A DNA stretch of 64,000 bases from an uncultured Cellvibrionales bacterium (GTDB lineage: Bacteria > Pseudomonadota > Gammaproteobacteria > Pseudomonadales > Cellvibrionaceae). The notes beneath the pieces were generated by a model, which saw only the letters and a list, made by a program, of their open reading frames with translations, made no database searches and had not been told where the DNA came from. Made by a program: the position numbers and the translations under genes. Below are positions 25,608-34,066 of the stretch, piece after piece; the stretch's first letter is position 1; the number at the start of each line of letters is the position of its first letter. Location: contig CAJWBQ010000002.1 of the NCBI GenBank assembly GCA_913020115.1, positions 1 through 64,000 of the forward strand, given 5' to 3'.

Positions 25608-28223
25608 GTGCTTGAAGCCTATCGTAAACACGTAGAAGAACGCGCCGCTCAGGGCGTACCACCCAAGCCCCTGAATGCAGAACAAGTTGCAGGCCTAGTG
25701 GAGCTGCTGAAAGCACCACCCGCCGGCGAAGAAGCCTACCTCTTAGATCTTATTAGCAATCGTGTACCACCCGGTGTTGACGAAGCCGCTTATGTTAAAG
25801 CAGGCTTTTTATCAGCCATTGTAAACGCTGAAGCCACCAGCCCTCTGATTAATGCTGAAGACGCTATTAAGCTGCTGGGTAACATGCACGGCGGTTACAA
25901 CATTGTGACCCTGGTTAAAGCGCTTGATTCAGACACACTGAGCACCCTGGCCGCAGAAGAACTAAAGCACACCCTCCTGATGTTTGACGCCTTCCACGAT
26001 GTGGAAGAAAAAGCCAAAGAAGGCAATGCGAATGCGCAATCTGTCATGCAATCATGGGCCGATGGCGAATGGTTTACCAACCGCGATGCGGTCGCCGAAA
26101 GTATTAAGGTAGCAATTTTTAAAGTAACCGGCGAAACCAACACTGATGACTTGTCTCCAGCCCCTGACGCTTGGAGCCGCCCAGACATTCCTCTACACGC
26201 ACGCGCTTCTTACAAGATGACACGTGACGGCTTAACACCTGAAGAGCACGGTGTAACTGGCCCCATGCAACAAGTTGAAGACGTATTGGCTCAGGGCCAT
26301 CAGGTAGCCTTTGTTGGCGACGTGGTCGGTACTGGCTCATCACGGAAATCGGCAACCAACTCTGTATTGTGGTTTTTCGGTGAAGACTTGCCCGGCGTAC
26401 CCAACAAGCGCGGCGGCGGTATTTGCATCGGCGGCAAAGTAGCCCCTATTTTTTACAACACTATGGAAGATGCCGGCGCTTTGGTTTTTGAAGCACCTGT
26501 AGACGACTTAGCCATGGGTGACGTGGTAGAGATTCGCCCTTACGACGGCAAAATCCTCGACACCGCAGGCGAAATCATCAGCGAATTTGAGATGAAGTCT
26601 GACGTATTGTTTGACGAAGTTCGCGCTGGCGGCCGTATCAACCTGATTATCGGCCGAGGCCTCACCGCCCGTGCACGGGAATCACTGGGCCTACCCGCTA
26701 CCGATTTGTTCCGCTTACCCGCAGTGCCCGCCAGCTCAAACAAAGGTTACACTTTGGCTCAGAAAATGGTTGGTCGCGCTTGTGGTGTTGAAGGCATGCG
26801 CGCTGGCACATACTGCGAACCTAAAATGACAACCGTTGGCTCACAAGACACCACCGGCCCAATGACCCGTGACGAACTGAAAGACTTGGCTTGCCTAGGC
26901 TTCTCTGCCGACCTTACTATGCAGTCGTTCTGTCACACCGCAGCTTACCCTAAGCCTGTTGATATCGACACGCAACACTCACTGCCAGACTTCATCATGA
27001 CCCGCGGCGGCGTTTCACTGCGCCCAGGTGACGGTGTTATTCACAGCTGGTTGAACCGCATGTTGTTGCCAGACACAGTTGGCACCGGCGGCGATTCACA
27101 CACTCGCTTCCCAATGGGTATTTCTTTCCCTGCGGGTTCAGGCCTGGTCGCGTTTGCGGCGGCAACTGGCGTAATGCCATTGGACATGCCTGAGTCAGTA
27201 CTGGTGCGCTTTAAGGGCGACATGCAGCCTGGTATTACGCTGCGCGATCTGGTTCACGCCATTCCTTATTACGCCATCAAAGAAGGTTTGCTGACCGTTG
27301 AGAAGAAAGGTAAGAAAAACATCTTCTCAGGCAACATTCTAGAAATTGAAGGCCTGAAAGGTCTCACGGCTGAGCAAGCCTTCGAATTGTCGGATGCCTC
27401 AGCCGAACGCTCGGCGGCCGGTTGTACCATCGAGATGGACGAAGACAAACTAGCTGAGTACATGACTTCTAACGTTACCCTTCTGCGCTCTATGATCGCC
27501 GAAGGTTACGGCGACCCTCGCACACTTGAGCGTCGCGCTCAGAAGATGGAAGCTTGGTTGGCAGACCCTCAGTTGATGAAAGCCGACAGCGATGCTGAAT
27601 ACGCAGCCATTATCGAAATTGATTTGGCCGACATTAAAGAACCTATCGTTTGCTGTCCAAACGACCCGGACGACGCCAAGCTATTGTCTGAAGTGGCCGG
27701 CAACAAGGTTGACGAAGTATTCATTGGTTCGTGCATGACCAACATTGGTCACTTCCGCGCCGCAGGTAAACTGCTCGACAAACATGCAGGTGGAATTTCT
27801 ACCCGCATGTGGTTGGCACCGCCCACAAAAATGGACGAGCACCAACTGATGGAAGAAGGCTATTACAACATCTTTGGCCGCGCCGGTGCCCGTACCGAAA
27901 TGCCAGGCTGTTCGCTGTGTATGGGTAACCAGGCACGCGTAGCGCCAAACAGCACAGTGCTGTCCACTTCGACACGCAACTTCCCGAACCGCTTGGGCGA
28001 TGGCGCTAACGTTTACCTCACGTCTGCCGAACTGGCGGCTGTGGGTGCCATTGTGGGTCACTTGCCAACACCTGCAGAGTACATGAAGTACGCCAAAGAT
28101 TTGGACTCTATGTCTAGCGAAATCTATCGCTACCTAAGCTTCGATCAAATTGCCGAGTTTCAGCACAACGCTGAGCAAGGTAAGAAGATCGCCGCTGTTG
28201 AGATTCAAGATGTTGTGATGTAA
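25608..28223 (+). CDS. acnB: Aconitate hydratase B
   Basis: This 871-residue bifunctional aconitase converts citrate to isocitrate in the TCA cycle and often also 2-methylcitrate-pathway intermediates. It carries the AcnB order: N-terminal HEAT-like domain (about residues 1-160), swivel domain (about 165-380, with GTGSSRKSATNSV) and the catalytic domains. The 4Fe-4S ligands are Cys709 (GSCMTN), Cys768 and Cys771 (CSLCMGN). VGTGGDSHTRFPMGISFPAG is typical of the active site. In E. coli the apo form binds mRNA when iron is low. The start is GTG with GAGG upstream, and a sigma-70 promoter and a strong bidirectional terminator frame the gene. Length matches the family (865 in E. coli). Confidence 0.98.
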   Translation: MLEAYRKHVEERAAQGVPPKPLNAEQVAGLVELLKAPPAGEEAYLLDLISNRVPPGVDEAAYVKAGFLSAIVNAEATSPLINAEDAIKLLGNMHGGYNIVTLVKALDSDTLSTLAAEELKHTLLMFDAFHDVEEKAKEGNANAQSVMQSWADGEWFTNRDAVAESIKVAIFKVTGETNTDDLSPAPDAWSRPDIPLHARASYKMTRDGLTPEEHGVTGPMQQVEDVLAQGHQVAFVGDVVGTGSSRKSATNSVLWFFGEDLPGVPNKRGGGICIGGKVAPIFYNTMEDAGALVFEAPVDDLAMGDVVEIRPYDGKILDTAGEIISEFEMKSDVLFDEVRAGGRINLIIGRGLTARARESLGLPATDLFRLPAVPASSNKGYTLAQKMVGRACGVEGMRAGTYCEPKMTTVGSQDTTGPMTRDELKDLACLGFSADLTMQSFCHTAAYPKPVDIDTQHSLPDFIMTRGGVSLRPGDGVIHSWLNRMLLPDTVGTGGDSHTRFPMGISFPAGSGLVAFAAATGVMPLDMPESVLVRFKGDMQPGITLRDLVHAIPYYAIKEGLLTVEKKGKKNIFSGNILEIEGLKGLTAEQAFELSDASAERSAAGCTIEMDEDKLAEYMTSNVTLLRSMIAEGYGDPRTLERRAQKMEAWLADPQLMKADSDAEYAAIIEIDLADIKEPIVCCPNDPDDAKLLSEVAGNKVDEVFIGSCMTNIGHFRAAGKLLDKHAGGISTRMWLAPPTKMDEHQLMEEGYYNIFGRAGARTEMPGCSLCMGNQARVAPNSTVLSTSTRNFPNRLGDGANVYLTSAELAAVGAIVGHLPTPAEYMKYAKDLDSMSSEIYRYLSFDQIAEFQHNAEQGKKIAAVEIQDVVM

Positions 28224-28247
28224 ATGCACCTAGTGCAGATCTGAGCA

Positions 28248-28283
28248 AGATAAAAAACCCGCTTTTTAGCGGGTTTTTTATCT
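28248..28283. terminator. Bidirectional intrinsic terminator
   Basis: A 16-bp perfect stem (AGATAAAAAACCCGCT with AGCGGGTTTTTTATCT) and TTTT loop lies between convergent acnB and the solute-binding gene. A and T runs on both flanks make it work in both directions. Confidence 0.93.
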
Positions 28284-28301
28284 TTGAAATTTATACGCAG
28301 C

Positions 28302-29048
28302 TTATTGTGTCAAAGTCTCAGTATACAGCCGCCGATATTCTCCACTCTCTTTAAGTAAGCTCAAACCTTTATCCAAGCGCTCAGATAAGTTTTGAGCCGA
28401 AGGGTTATTCGGCGAAAAAGCTACGTAAATATCGCTGACATGATTTTGAAAACCCTGCTGAAGACTACCTTTGGGTAATTGCATTTCCGCCAAGGTAAAC
28501 TTTGCCACTTCATCAAACATGATAGCCGCGTCAATGCGACCCGCTAGCAGCATTCGAATTAATTGATACTGATAGGACACCCTAGTTTCGATAAAGCGAT
28601 GCCGATTTGCCTGATAGATATCACCGTATTCGTAGCCTAGAATGAGACCAATTCTAGTCCCATCGGGCAATGCATCGTAAGATTCAAAAGCTTTAGCGTG
28701 CTCTCTGGAAAAATAGAATGACGCCGCGGCCTTTAGGAGTGGCACCCGACCAAACAGAAAAAGGTCTTCCGTTGACGCTTGCCGAGTTACGTTAAAGCCA
28801 CCATCTGAAACCCCATTCAATACTTGATATTCTACTCGGGCGTAAGGCATTACGCTGATATCCACCTCATAGCCCACCGCGGCATATGCCGCTTTAACTA
28901 GGCGATTTGACAAACCCTCCCCACGCTCATCGGAATAAGGTGCCCAGCTATTTTCCGCGGCCAAACGGACAGTGGGCAGCCTCGAATTTTCGGCCATCAA
29001 TGGCATGCTAAATGCCAAGCATAACAAGAGTCGACTCAACAGCCTCAT
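28302..29048 (-). CDS. Family 3 solute-binding protein
   Basis: This 248-residue periplasmic protein has a signal peptide (about residues 1-19, LLCLAFSMPLMA) and the amino-acid-type solute-binding fold (SBP_bac_3). The N-terminal RLAAENSWAPYSDERGEG resembles the usual WPPYSY-like ligand loop, and RIGLILGYEYGD and AGRIDAAIMFDEVAKF are typical later segments. No ABC permease or ATPase lies nearby, so it may deliver ligand to a distant transporter or act as a sensor. Its ATG overlaps the stop codon of the patatin gene (TAATG), so the two are translated together. The bidirectional terminator after acnB also ends this operon. Confidence 0.82.
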   Translation of the reverse strand: MRLLSRLLLCLAFSMPLMAENSRLPTVRLAAENSWAPYSDERGEGLSNRLVKAAYAAVGYEVDISVMPYARVEYQVLNGVSDGGFNVTRQASTEDLFLFGRVPLLKAAASFYFSREHAKAFESYDALPDGTRIGLILGYEYGDIYQANRHRFIETRVSYQYQLIRMLLAGRIDAAIMFDEVAKFTLAEMQLPKGSLQQGFQNHVSDIYVAFSPNNPSAQNLSERLDKGLSLLKESGEYRRLYTETLTQ

Positions 29049-30211
29049 TAGAGCGCCCCGGCTAGTGCTGCGGGTGAAGCACCAAAAAATGTTTTAATCG
29101 ATTCGATTTCCCACATCGTATCCTGATAACCCAGACTGATTAATTCATCGCAAAATGGTTTCGCAAACAGCAAATAACTCGCTGCCGTTGCTCCGCCTCC
29201 GTGCGCCGTAGAGCCGGTAGAACGGAGGAAAAAGCGCATACTTTTTGGTAAGTAACGAATGTTGCGGCCGGCAATTTTATCCAGTGCCCGCGAGGGTGAG
29301 ATGACCAGGCTGTCAACAGGTCGAAGTGGTAGGCCCGACGCTTCTAGAACATCTTTAGGCACCAAGTTAATCAGCTCATTCACGCGATCGAGGCGCTCAA
29401 TGTCGCCCTCCAAACTGTCTACAAACGCACTATTGAGCAGGTGGCCAATGACTTGCCCTATTGAAGGCGAGTGCTTTGCAGCACGCGTTTTCCCCCAGTG
29501 CAGCGGATTACGATTGCTGGATACACCCACCACAAAAACACGATCAGCCCCTAAATGCAGCGCTGGACTGATGGGCGCCAACTGTCGAAGTGCACCGTCG
29601 CCATAATACTCTTGGCCAATCTTCACCGTGGGGAATATTGTAGGAATCGCCGAAGACGCCAGTAAGTGCTCTACCCCTAAACGCGCAGAGCGCCCTACCC
29701 GCCGATAGCGGCGCCAATCGCTCAGCTGTGGGCTGCCTTGAAAAAAGCTAACAGACTCACCTGAGGAGTAGCCCATGGCAGTGACACACACCGCCTCAAG
29801 CTTTCCCTCACGAATTGACTGGTCAATATTGTCGAATTGTATGGTTTGCCCCAGCAACTCACGCAAGGGCGAATTATCGAGGAAAGACAAGGGCTTATCT
29901 CTGCCTATGCCCTCATTAAACAAAGACATACCCATCTTGCCCATACCTCGGCCTAAATCTAGCCAGCCATGCTTATAGACGTGCGAGAGGTCAAGATTGG
30001 CCCAGATCCGCTCGAGATCGTGAACAGCCTCTCGAAAGGTGCCCGTGTGCGCCGCCAGTGCCAAGGCATTAATGGCCCCTGCCGAAGTGCCACAAATGAT
30101 AGGGAAAGGGTTATTCTGAGTTTCAGGCAGAATTTCGGCCAGCGCTTTTAAAACTCCTACTTGATAGGCAGCACGTGCGCCGCCACCCGATAAGATCAGT
30201 GCGTTTTTCAT
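29048..30211 (-). CDS. Patatin-like phospholipase
   Basis: This 387-residue protein carries the patatin Ser-Asp dyad: GTSAG with Ser43, and GDGALRQLAP with Asp205. The oxyanion-hole GGGARAAYQVGVLKAL is at the N-terminus. It is a lipid acyl hydrolase of the RssA/YlbK group and has no signal peptide, so it acts in the cytoplasm or at the membrane face. The C-terminal 130 residues after the dyad are less typical. It is the first gene of a two-gene operon with a solute-binding protein, an odd partner; a joint role in lipid or membrane-derived substrates is speculation. Confidence 0.88.
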   Translation of the reverse strand: MKNALILSGGGARAAYQVGVLKALAEILPETQNNPFPIICGTSAGAINALALAAHTGTFREAVHDLERIWANLDLSHVYKHGWLDLGRGMGKMGMSLFNEGIGRDKPLSFLDNSPLRELLGQTIQFDNIDQSIREGKLEAVCVTAMGYSSGESVSFFQGSPQLSDWRRYRRVGRSARLGVEHLLASSAIPTIFPTVKIGQEYYGDGALRQLAPISPALHLGADRVFVVGVSSNRNPLHWGKTRAAKHSPSIGQVIGHLLNSAFVDSLEGDIERLDRVNELINLVPKDVLEASGLPLRPVDSLVISPSRALDKIAGRNIRYLPKSMRFFLRSTGSTAHGGGATAASYLLFAKPFCDELISLGYQDTMWEIESIKTFFGASPAALAGAL

Positions 30212-30355
30212 GTTCGGGCGCTGAATTCCAGTCTGTTAAAGGGAAAAATGGTTTGAAATCTGGCACTTAGAGTGGCTTATATTGGAGGGAATATCAATAC
30301 GATGGAGAGGGATAGAACAGAAATGCTACTCACGAGTCATGCGGACAAAAGCCAG

Positions 30356-30670
30356 CTATGCAGAGAAAAGCGCCGCTAATCGCTTTGCCAATGCAATGTC
30401 GCCTTTCACTCGAACTTTGCCAAACATAAAGGCCTGGACACTGCTTAAGCTGCCCTCAACTACGCAAGCCACGGTATCGCTGTCGAGCGTTAAAGTTATT
30501 GAGGGCGTATCGTGGTCACCACAGGCAATCGTACAGGTGCCGTCGTTAATGGCGATAAAATAATTACCGCCATCTACAACTTCAAACTGATAGACCACAT
30601 TTAGGCCAAGCGCCGCCGGCGGATAGAATTTCTCCGCCATGCGATCAAATGTACTGGCAACCGTTTGCAT
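30356..30670 (-). CDS. SCP2 sterol-carrier-like lipid-binding protein
   Basis: This 104-residue protein is one SCP2 domain, with NYFIAINDGTCTIACGDHDT, ITLTLDSDTVACVVEG and FMFGKVRVKGDIALAKRLAAL in the family order. Such proteins bind lipids or acyl-CoA. It starts 17 bases after the acyl-CoA dehydrogenase stop codon and is probably co-transcribed, suggesting that it hands acyl-CoA substrates to that enzyme; this is inference. Length is the minimum of the family. Confidence 0.85.
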   Translation of the reverse strand: MQTVASTFDRMAEKFYPPAALGLNVVYQFEVVDGGNYFIAINDGTCTIACGDHDTPSITLTLDSDTVACVVEGSLSSVQAFMFGKVRVKGDIALAKRLAALFSA

Positions 30671-30687
30671 AATATTACCGCTCAGAC

Positions 30688-32487
30688 TTAAAACGCGAAG
30701 TCGTCAGCGGCCAGCTCCATCAAACTTTCTGCACCGGCTTTAATGCCGCCCACACAAGTTGTGGTGCGTGGCAGAATACGCTGGAAGTAAAAACGTGCAG
30801 TAGAAATTTTGGCTTTATAGAAAGCTTCTTCTTCGGTGCCCGCGTCCAGAGCTTGCTGTGACTTGGCCGCTGCCATCGCCCACAAGTAAGCCAGAGTAAC
30901 GTAGCCAGAGTACATAAGAAAATCAACCGACGCTGCACCGGCCTCGTCTGGGTTTTCCATGGCTTTGCCGCCAATGTGCATGGTGAGCTCGCCCCACTCT
31001 TTATTCAATGCCGCCAGCGGTTCAACAAACTCCGCCATGCTGGCGTTATCTGCTTCTGCTTTACAGAACTGGTGTACATCTTTGGTGAAGCCTTTCAGTA
31101 ACTCTCCGCCCGAACCCAGAACCTTACGACCAATAAGGTCTAATGCCTGAATGCCGGTAGTGCCTTCATACAACATAGAGATACGACAGTCGCGAACGTT
31201 TTGCTCCATGCCCCACTCGCTGATGAAGCCGTGGCCGCCAAAACACTGCAAACCTAAGTTGGCAGATTCGTAACCCACTTCGGTCAAAAATGCTTTAGCA
31301 ATAGGCGTTAAGAAGCTCAGCTTATCGTCGGCTGCTTTGCGCTCTTCTTCGGTTTCGGCGTGCTGTAAGATATCAACTTGCTTGGCCGTTAGGTGAACCA
31401 TCATGCGGCCACCTTCAGCAAAAGCTTTCTGAGTCAGTAGCATACGACGCACATCGGGGTGAACGATGATCGGGTCAGCTGCACCTTCAGGATTCTTTAT
31501 GCCTGACAGTGAACGCATTTGTAAGCGGTCACGGGCGTACTCTAATGATTTTTGAAAACCAATCTCAGCGTGTGCTACGCCTTGAATCGCGGTGCCTAAG
31601 CGAGCTGTGTTCATGAAAGTGAACATCGCCATTAGGCCTTTGTTTTCAGCGCCAATTAGGAAACCCTTAGCACCGTCAAAATTCATCACACAGGTCGAGT
31701 TACCGTGAATACCCATTTTGTGTTCAATGGAGCCACACTTCACACCGTTGCGGTCGGCGACATTGCCGGCATCGTCAAGGTTCATTTTGGGAACGATAAA
31801 CAGTGAGATGCCCTTAGTGCCAGCGGGAGCTCCCGGTAGACGCGCAAGTACGATATGAATAATATTCTCGGCCATGTCGTGTTCACCGGCTGAGATAAAG
31901 ATCTTGGTACCCGTAATGGCATAAGACCCGTCAGGGTTTGGCTCAGCTTTAGTGCGCAGCATACCAAGGTCAGTACCACAGTGAGATTCAGTCAAGCACA
32001 TGGTGCCAGTCCAAGTACCCGCGACCAGCTTCTCAAGGTAAGTTTCTTTTTGTGCTGGAGTACCGTGCGCTTCAATGGTGTTCATGCAACCATGAGAAAG
32101 GCCAGGATACATACCCCAAGACCAGTTACCTGAACCTGTAATTTCACTCAGCACTGTGCCCAGAGATGAAGGCAAGCCTTGACCGCCATGAGCTTCGTTA
32201 TGGGTCATGGATGGCCAGCCAGCTTCTACAAATTGCTGGTAAGCTTCTTTAAAGCCGGTAGGTGTGGTGACTACACCGTCGTCCCACTTACAACCTTCTT
32301 CGTCACCCACTTTATTCAGTGGCCACAGAACGTTTTCAGAAAATTTTGAGCTTTCTTCAATGATTGCGGTCACGACATCTGGCGTTGCGTCCTGGCAACC
32401 GGGCACGGATGCGTAGTGATTTTCGTAGTCGAGTAATTCGAATAGTGAAAATTGAATGTCACGCTGGGGGACTTTGTAATCGGCCAT
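30688..32487 (-). CDS. Acyl-CoA dehydrogenase with long C-terminal domain (FadE/DmdC type)
   Basis: This 599-residue flavoprotein catalyses alpha,beta-dehydrogenation of an acyl-CoA. FAD and substrate motifs appear as MCLTESHCGTDLG and ITGTKIFISAGEHDM; the catalytic base region is MLYEGTTGIQALDLIGR. The extra C-terminal domain of about 130 residues (from about 470) is the type found in DmdC (3-methylmercaptopropionyl-CoA dehydrogenase) and large medium- to long-chain FadE-like enzymes. The substrate cannot be decided. The start at 32487 has AGAGG upstream; the open frame to 32592 is not needed. A downstream SCP2 gene is likely in the same transcript. Confidence 0.9.
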   Translation of the reverse strand: MADYKVPQRDIQFSLFELLDYENHYASVPGCQDATPDVVTAIIEESSKFSENVLWPLNKVGDEEGCKWDDGVVTTPTGFKEAYQQFVEAGWPSMTHNEAHGGQGLPSSLGTVLSEITGSGNWSWGMYPGLSHGCMNTIEAHGTPAQKETYLEKLVAGTWTGTMCLTESHCGTDLGMLRTKAEPNPDGSYAITGTKIFISAGEHDMAENIIHIVLARLPGAPAGTKGISLFIVPKMNLDDAGNVADRNGVKCGSIEHKMGIHGNSTCVMNFDGAKGFLIGAENKGLMAMFTFMNTARLGTAIQGVAHAEIGFQKSLEYARDRLQMRSLSGIKNPEGAADPIIVHPDVRRMLLTQKAFAEGGRMMVHLTAKQVDILQHAETEEERKAADDKLSFLTPIAKAFLTEVGYESANLGLQCFGGHGFISEWGMEQNVRDCRISMLYEGTTGIQALDLIGRKVLGSGGELLKGFTKDVHQFCKAEADNASMAEFVEPLAALNKEWGELTMHIGGKAMENPDEAGAASVDFLMYSGYVTLAYLWAMAAAKSQQALDAGTEEEAFYKAKISTARFYFQRILPRTTTCVGGIKAGAESLMELAADDFAF

Positions 32488-32641
32488 TGCTGTGTAACCT
32501 CTTTGTACTTTGTAGGGAGTTATATTCTGTTGCGTAGAATCCGCAATTACTAGTTTAGTCTCAATAGCGAAACTGACCAGATTAGGTGGCATTATATGTC
32601 GGCTCTTTGCGACTACTGAGTCACTCTTTTGGCATTTCTGG

Positions 32642-34066
32642 CTATTGCTTGGGACTCTCGTCCATGGCGGCTATTAAGGGCTCCAGCAGTTTTACAATGC
32701 CCTGCTGTGCATTCAGTATATCTTTACCTGTGCTTAATTTTGTCATGAGCTTGTCTAGCGCGCTCTTCTCTTCCTGCTCTAGGGACTGGTACCAATGCTC
32801 TTCGAGCTGAAGGTCTTGCGCTTCTTCGCTCTCGGTCAAACTGAGCACTTGACGCTGGGCATGAGTTCGCTGCTTGAGCACTTTTAGGTGCCTCAGTGCC
32901 CGGCCGAGTATTACATAGGGAAAATTGCGGTGACGACTGGGGCCAAACGCTATGGTGCGGCCACCGAGGGGCAGAACTTGCTTGATTCGTACGGAAGCCA
33001 GTTTGTCGGAGTAAAACCAGGCCGCCCCGCCACCGAGTATTGAGCTGGCCAACGCGGCAGCACCTAAGGACGCTCCCAAGGTCACCGCGTCCAACACGGC
33101 GCCTGCTGCGGCACTTGCACCTGCGGCTACTAGGGTCAGCTGAGCCTTATTGAGACCCCAAAGGTACCAATCTCGCATACTGAACAGATCGGCAAGCTCG
33201 AGAGTGTGGGCGGATTCTTCTCTTACTAACTGGCGGTAATCGAATATTTTTTCGATGTTGCGCCGACCTTTTTCTTCGCGGCGACGCTGGAAATTTTTGT
33301 ATTGTAATTCGAGTATTGGCTCGAGGGTTTTGGACTCAATCTTAGCGCCGATGTCTTGCTCTTCTACGTGTGTCACCATCTCAATCAGCATGGTGGTAAT
33401 AATCGTCGCGGCGCGTTGGTTCCGAGCTTGGCGTTCCCCCTTTAGCCTGTCTACGGCAAGCTCTAAGCTGTGGCGCCAGCGGTCGTCAAGCAAGGCGAAG
33501 GTGGACAGGAGGTCGATGCGCTTGTCGAATTCTGCACTCATCGCATTGAAGGAACGCACCACTTGGAAATACTGGCCCAGCACGTCCCGCCACTGTTGTT
33601 CGTAGGCTCCATCACCCTGACTATTGATAAGGGCTAAGCTGGGCTGGCCGGTCCAGCGGAGAATGTCCATTTCGGCTTCGTATTCGTTGCCAAAAGGCAC
33701 CGAGCCATCAACCACGTAGATGATGCCGGCACCATTGAGTATGGGCTGCAACAGCTCACATTCATCTGGATATTCACCTGTGTCGCGATAAGTATCGAGA
33801 AAACCAGCGACTGTAGCTCGGCGTTCAATCAGTGAATTATTATGCTCGTTTAACCAGCGCAGTGCTTTTCTTGCCCGCTGAAAACCCGGGGTGTCTACAA
33901 GGGTGTAGAGCACCTGACTGTCAACGCTCATGGGGAAGTAACGACAGCGAGTTGTGGTGCCCGACTGGCCTGAGATGGCAATACTGTCGTCTTCAGTGAG
34001 AGTCGCGACAATACTGGACTTTCCCTTGTTAGGGTGTCCCACCACGGCAAATAAGGCTTCGCTCAT
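32642..34066 (-). CDS. GTPase with DUF3482 domain
   Basis: This 474-residue protein has an N-terminal Era/EngA-like GTPase domain: P-loop GHPNKGKSS at about residues 10-18, switch residues in SGTTTRCRYF, and DTPGFQRAR. The usual NKxD is replaced by NSQGD (in LALINSQGDGAY), so nucleotide specificity may differ. The C-terminal DUF3482 region (about 240-470) includes an Ala/Gly-rich hydrophobic stretch at about 313-365 that could insert in the membrane. The start overlaps the stop of the DUF2868 gene (ATGA), so the pair is coupled. This pairing is common in gammaproteobacteria, and its role is not established. The start at 34066 is chosen for the coupling, though the frame is open to 34129. Confidence 0.85.
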   Translation of the reverse strand: MSEALFAVVGHPNKGKSSIVATLTEDDSIAISGQSGTTTRCRYFPMSVDSQVLYTLVDTPGFQRARKALRWLNEHNNSLIERRATVAGFLDTYRDTGEYPDECELLQPILNGAGIIYVVDGSVPFGNEYEAEMDILRWTGQPSLALINSQGDGAYEQQWRDVLGQYFQVVRSFNAMSAEFDKRIDLLSTFALLDDRWRHSLELAVDRLKGERQARNQRAATIITTMLIEMVTHVEEQDIGAKIESKTLEPILELQYKNFQRRREEKGRRNIEKIFDYRQLVREESAHTLELADLFSMRDWYLWGLNKAQLTLVAAGASAAAGAVLDAVTLGASLGAAALASSILGGGAAWFYSDKLASVRIKQVLPLGGRTIAFGPSRHRNFPYVILGRALRHLKVLKQRTHAQRQVLSLTESEEAQDLQLEEHWYQSLEQEEKSALDKLMTKLSTGKDILNAQQGIVKLLEPLIAAMDESPKQ

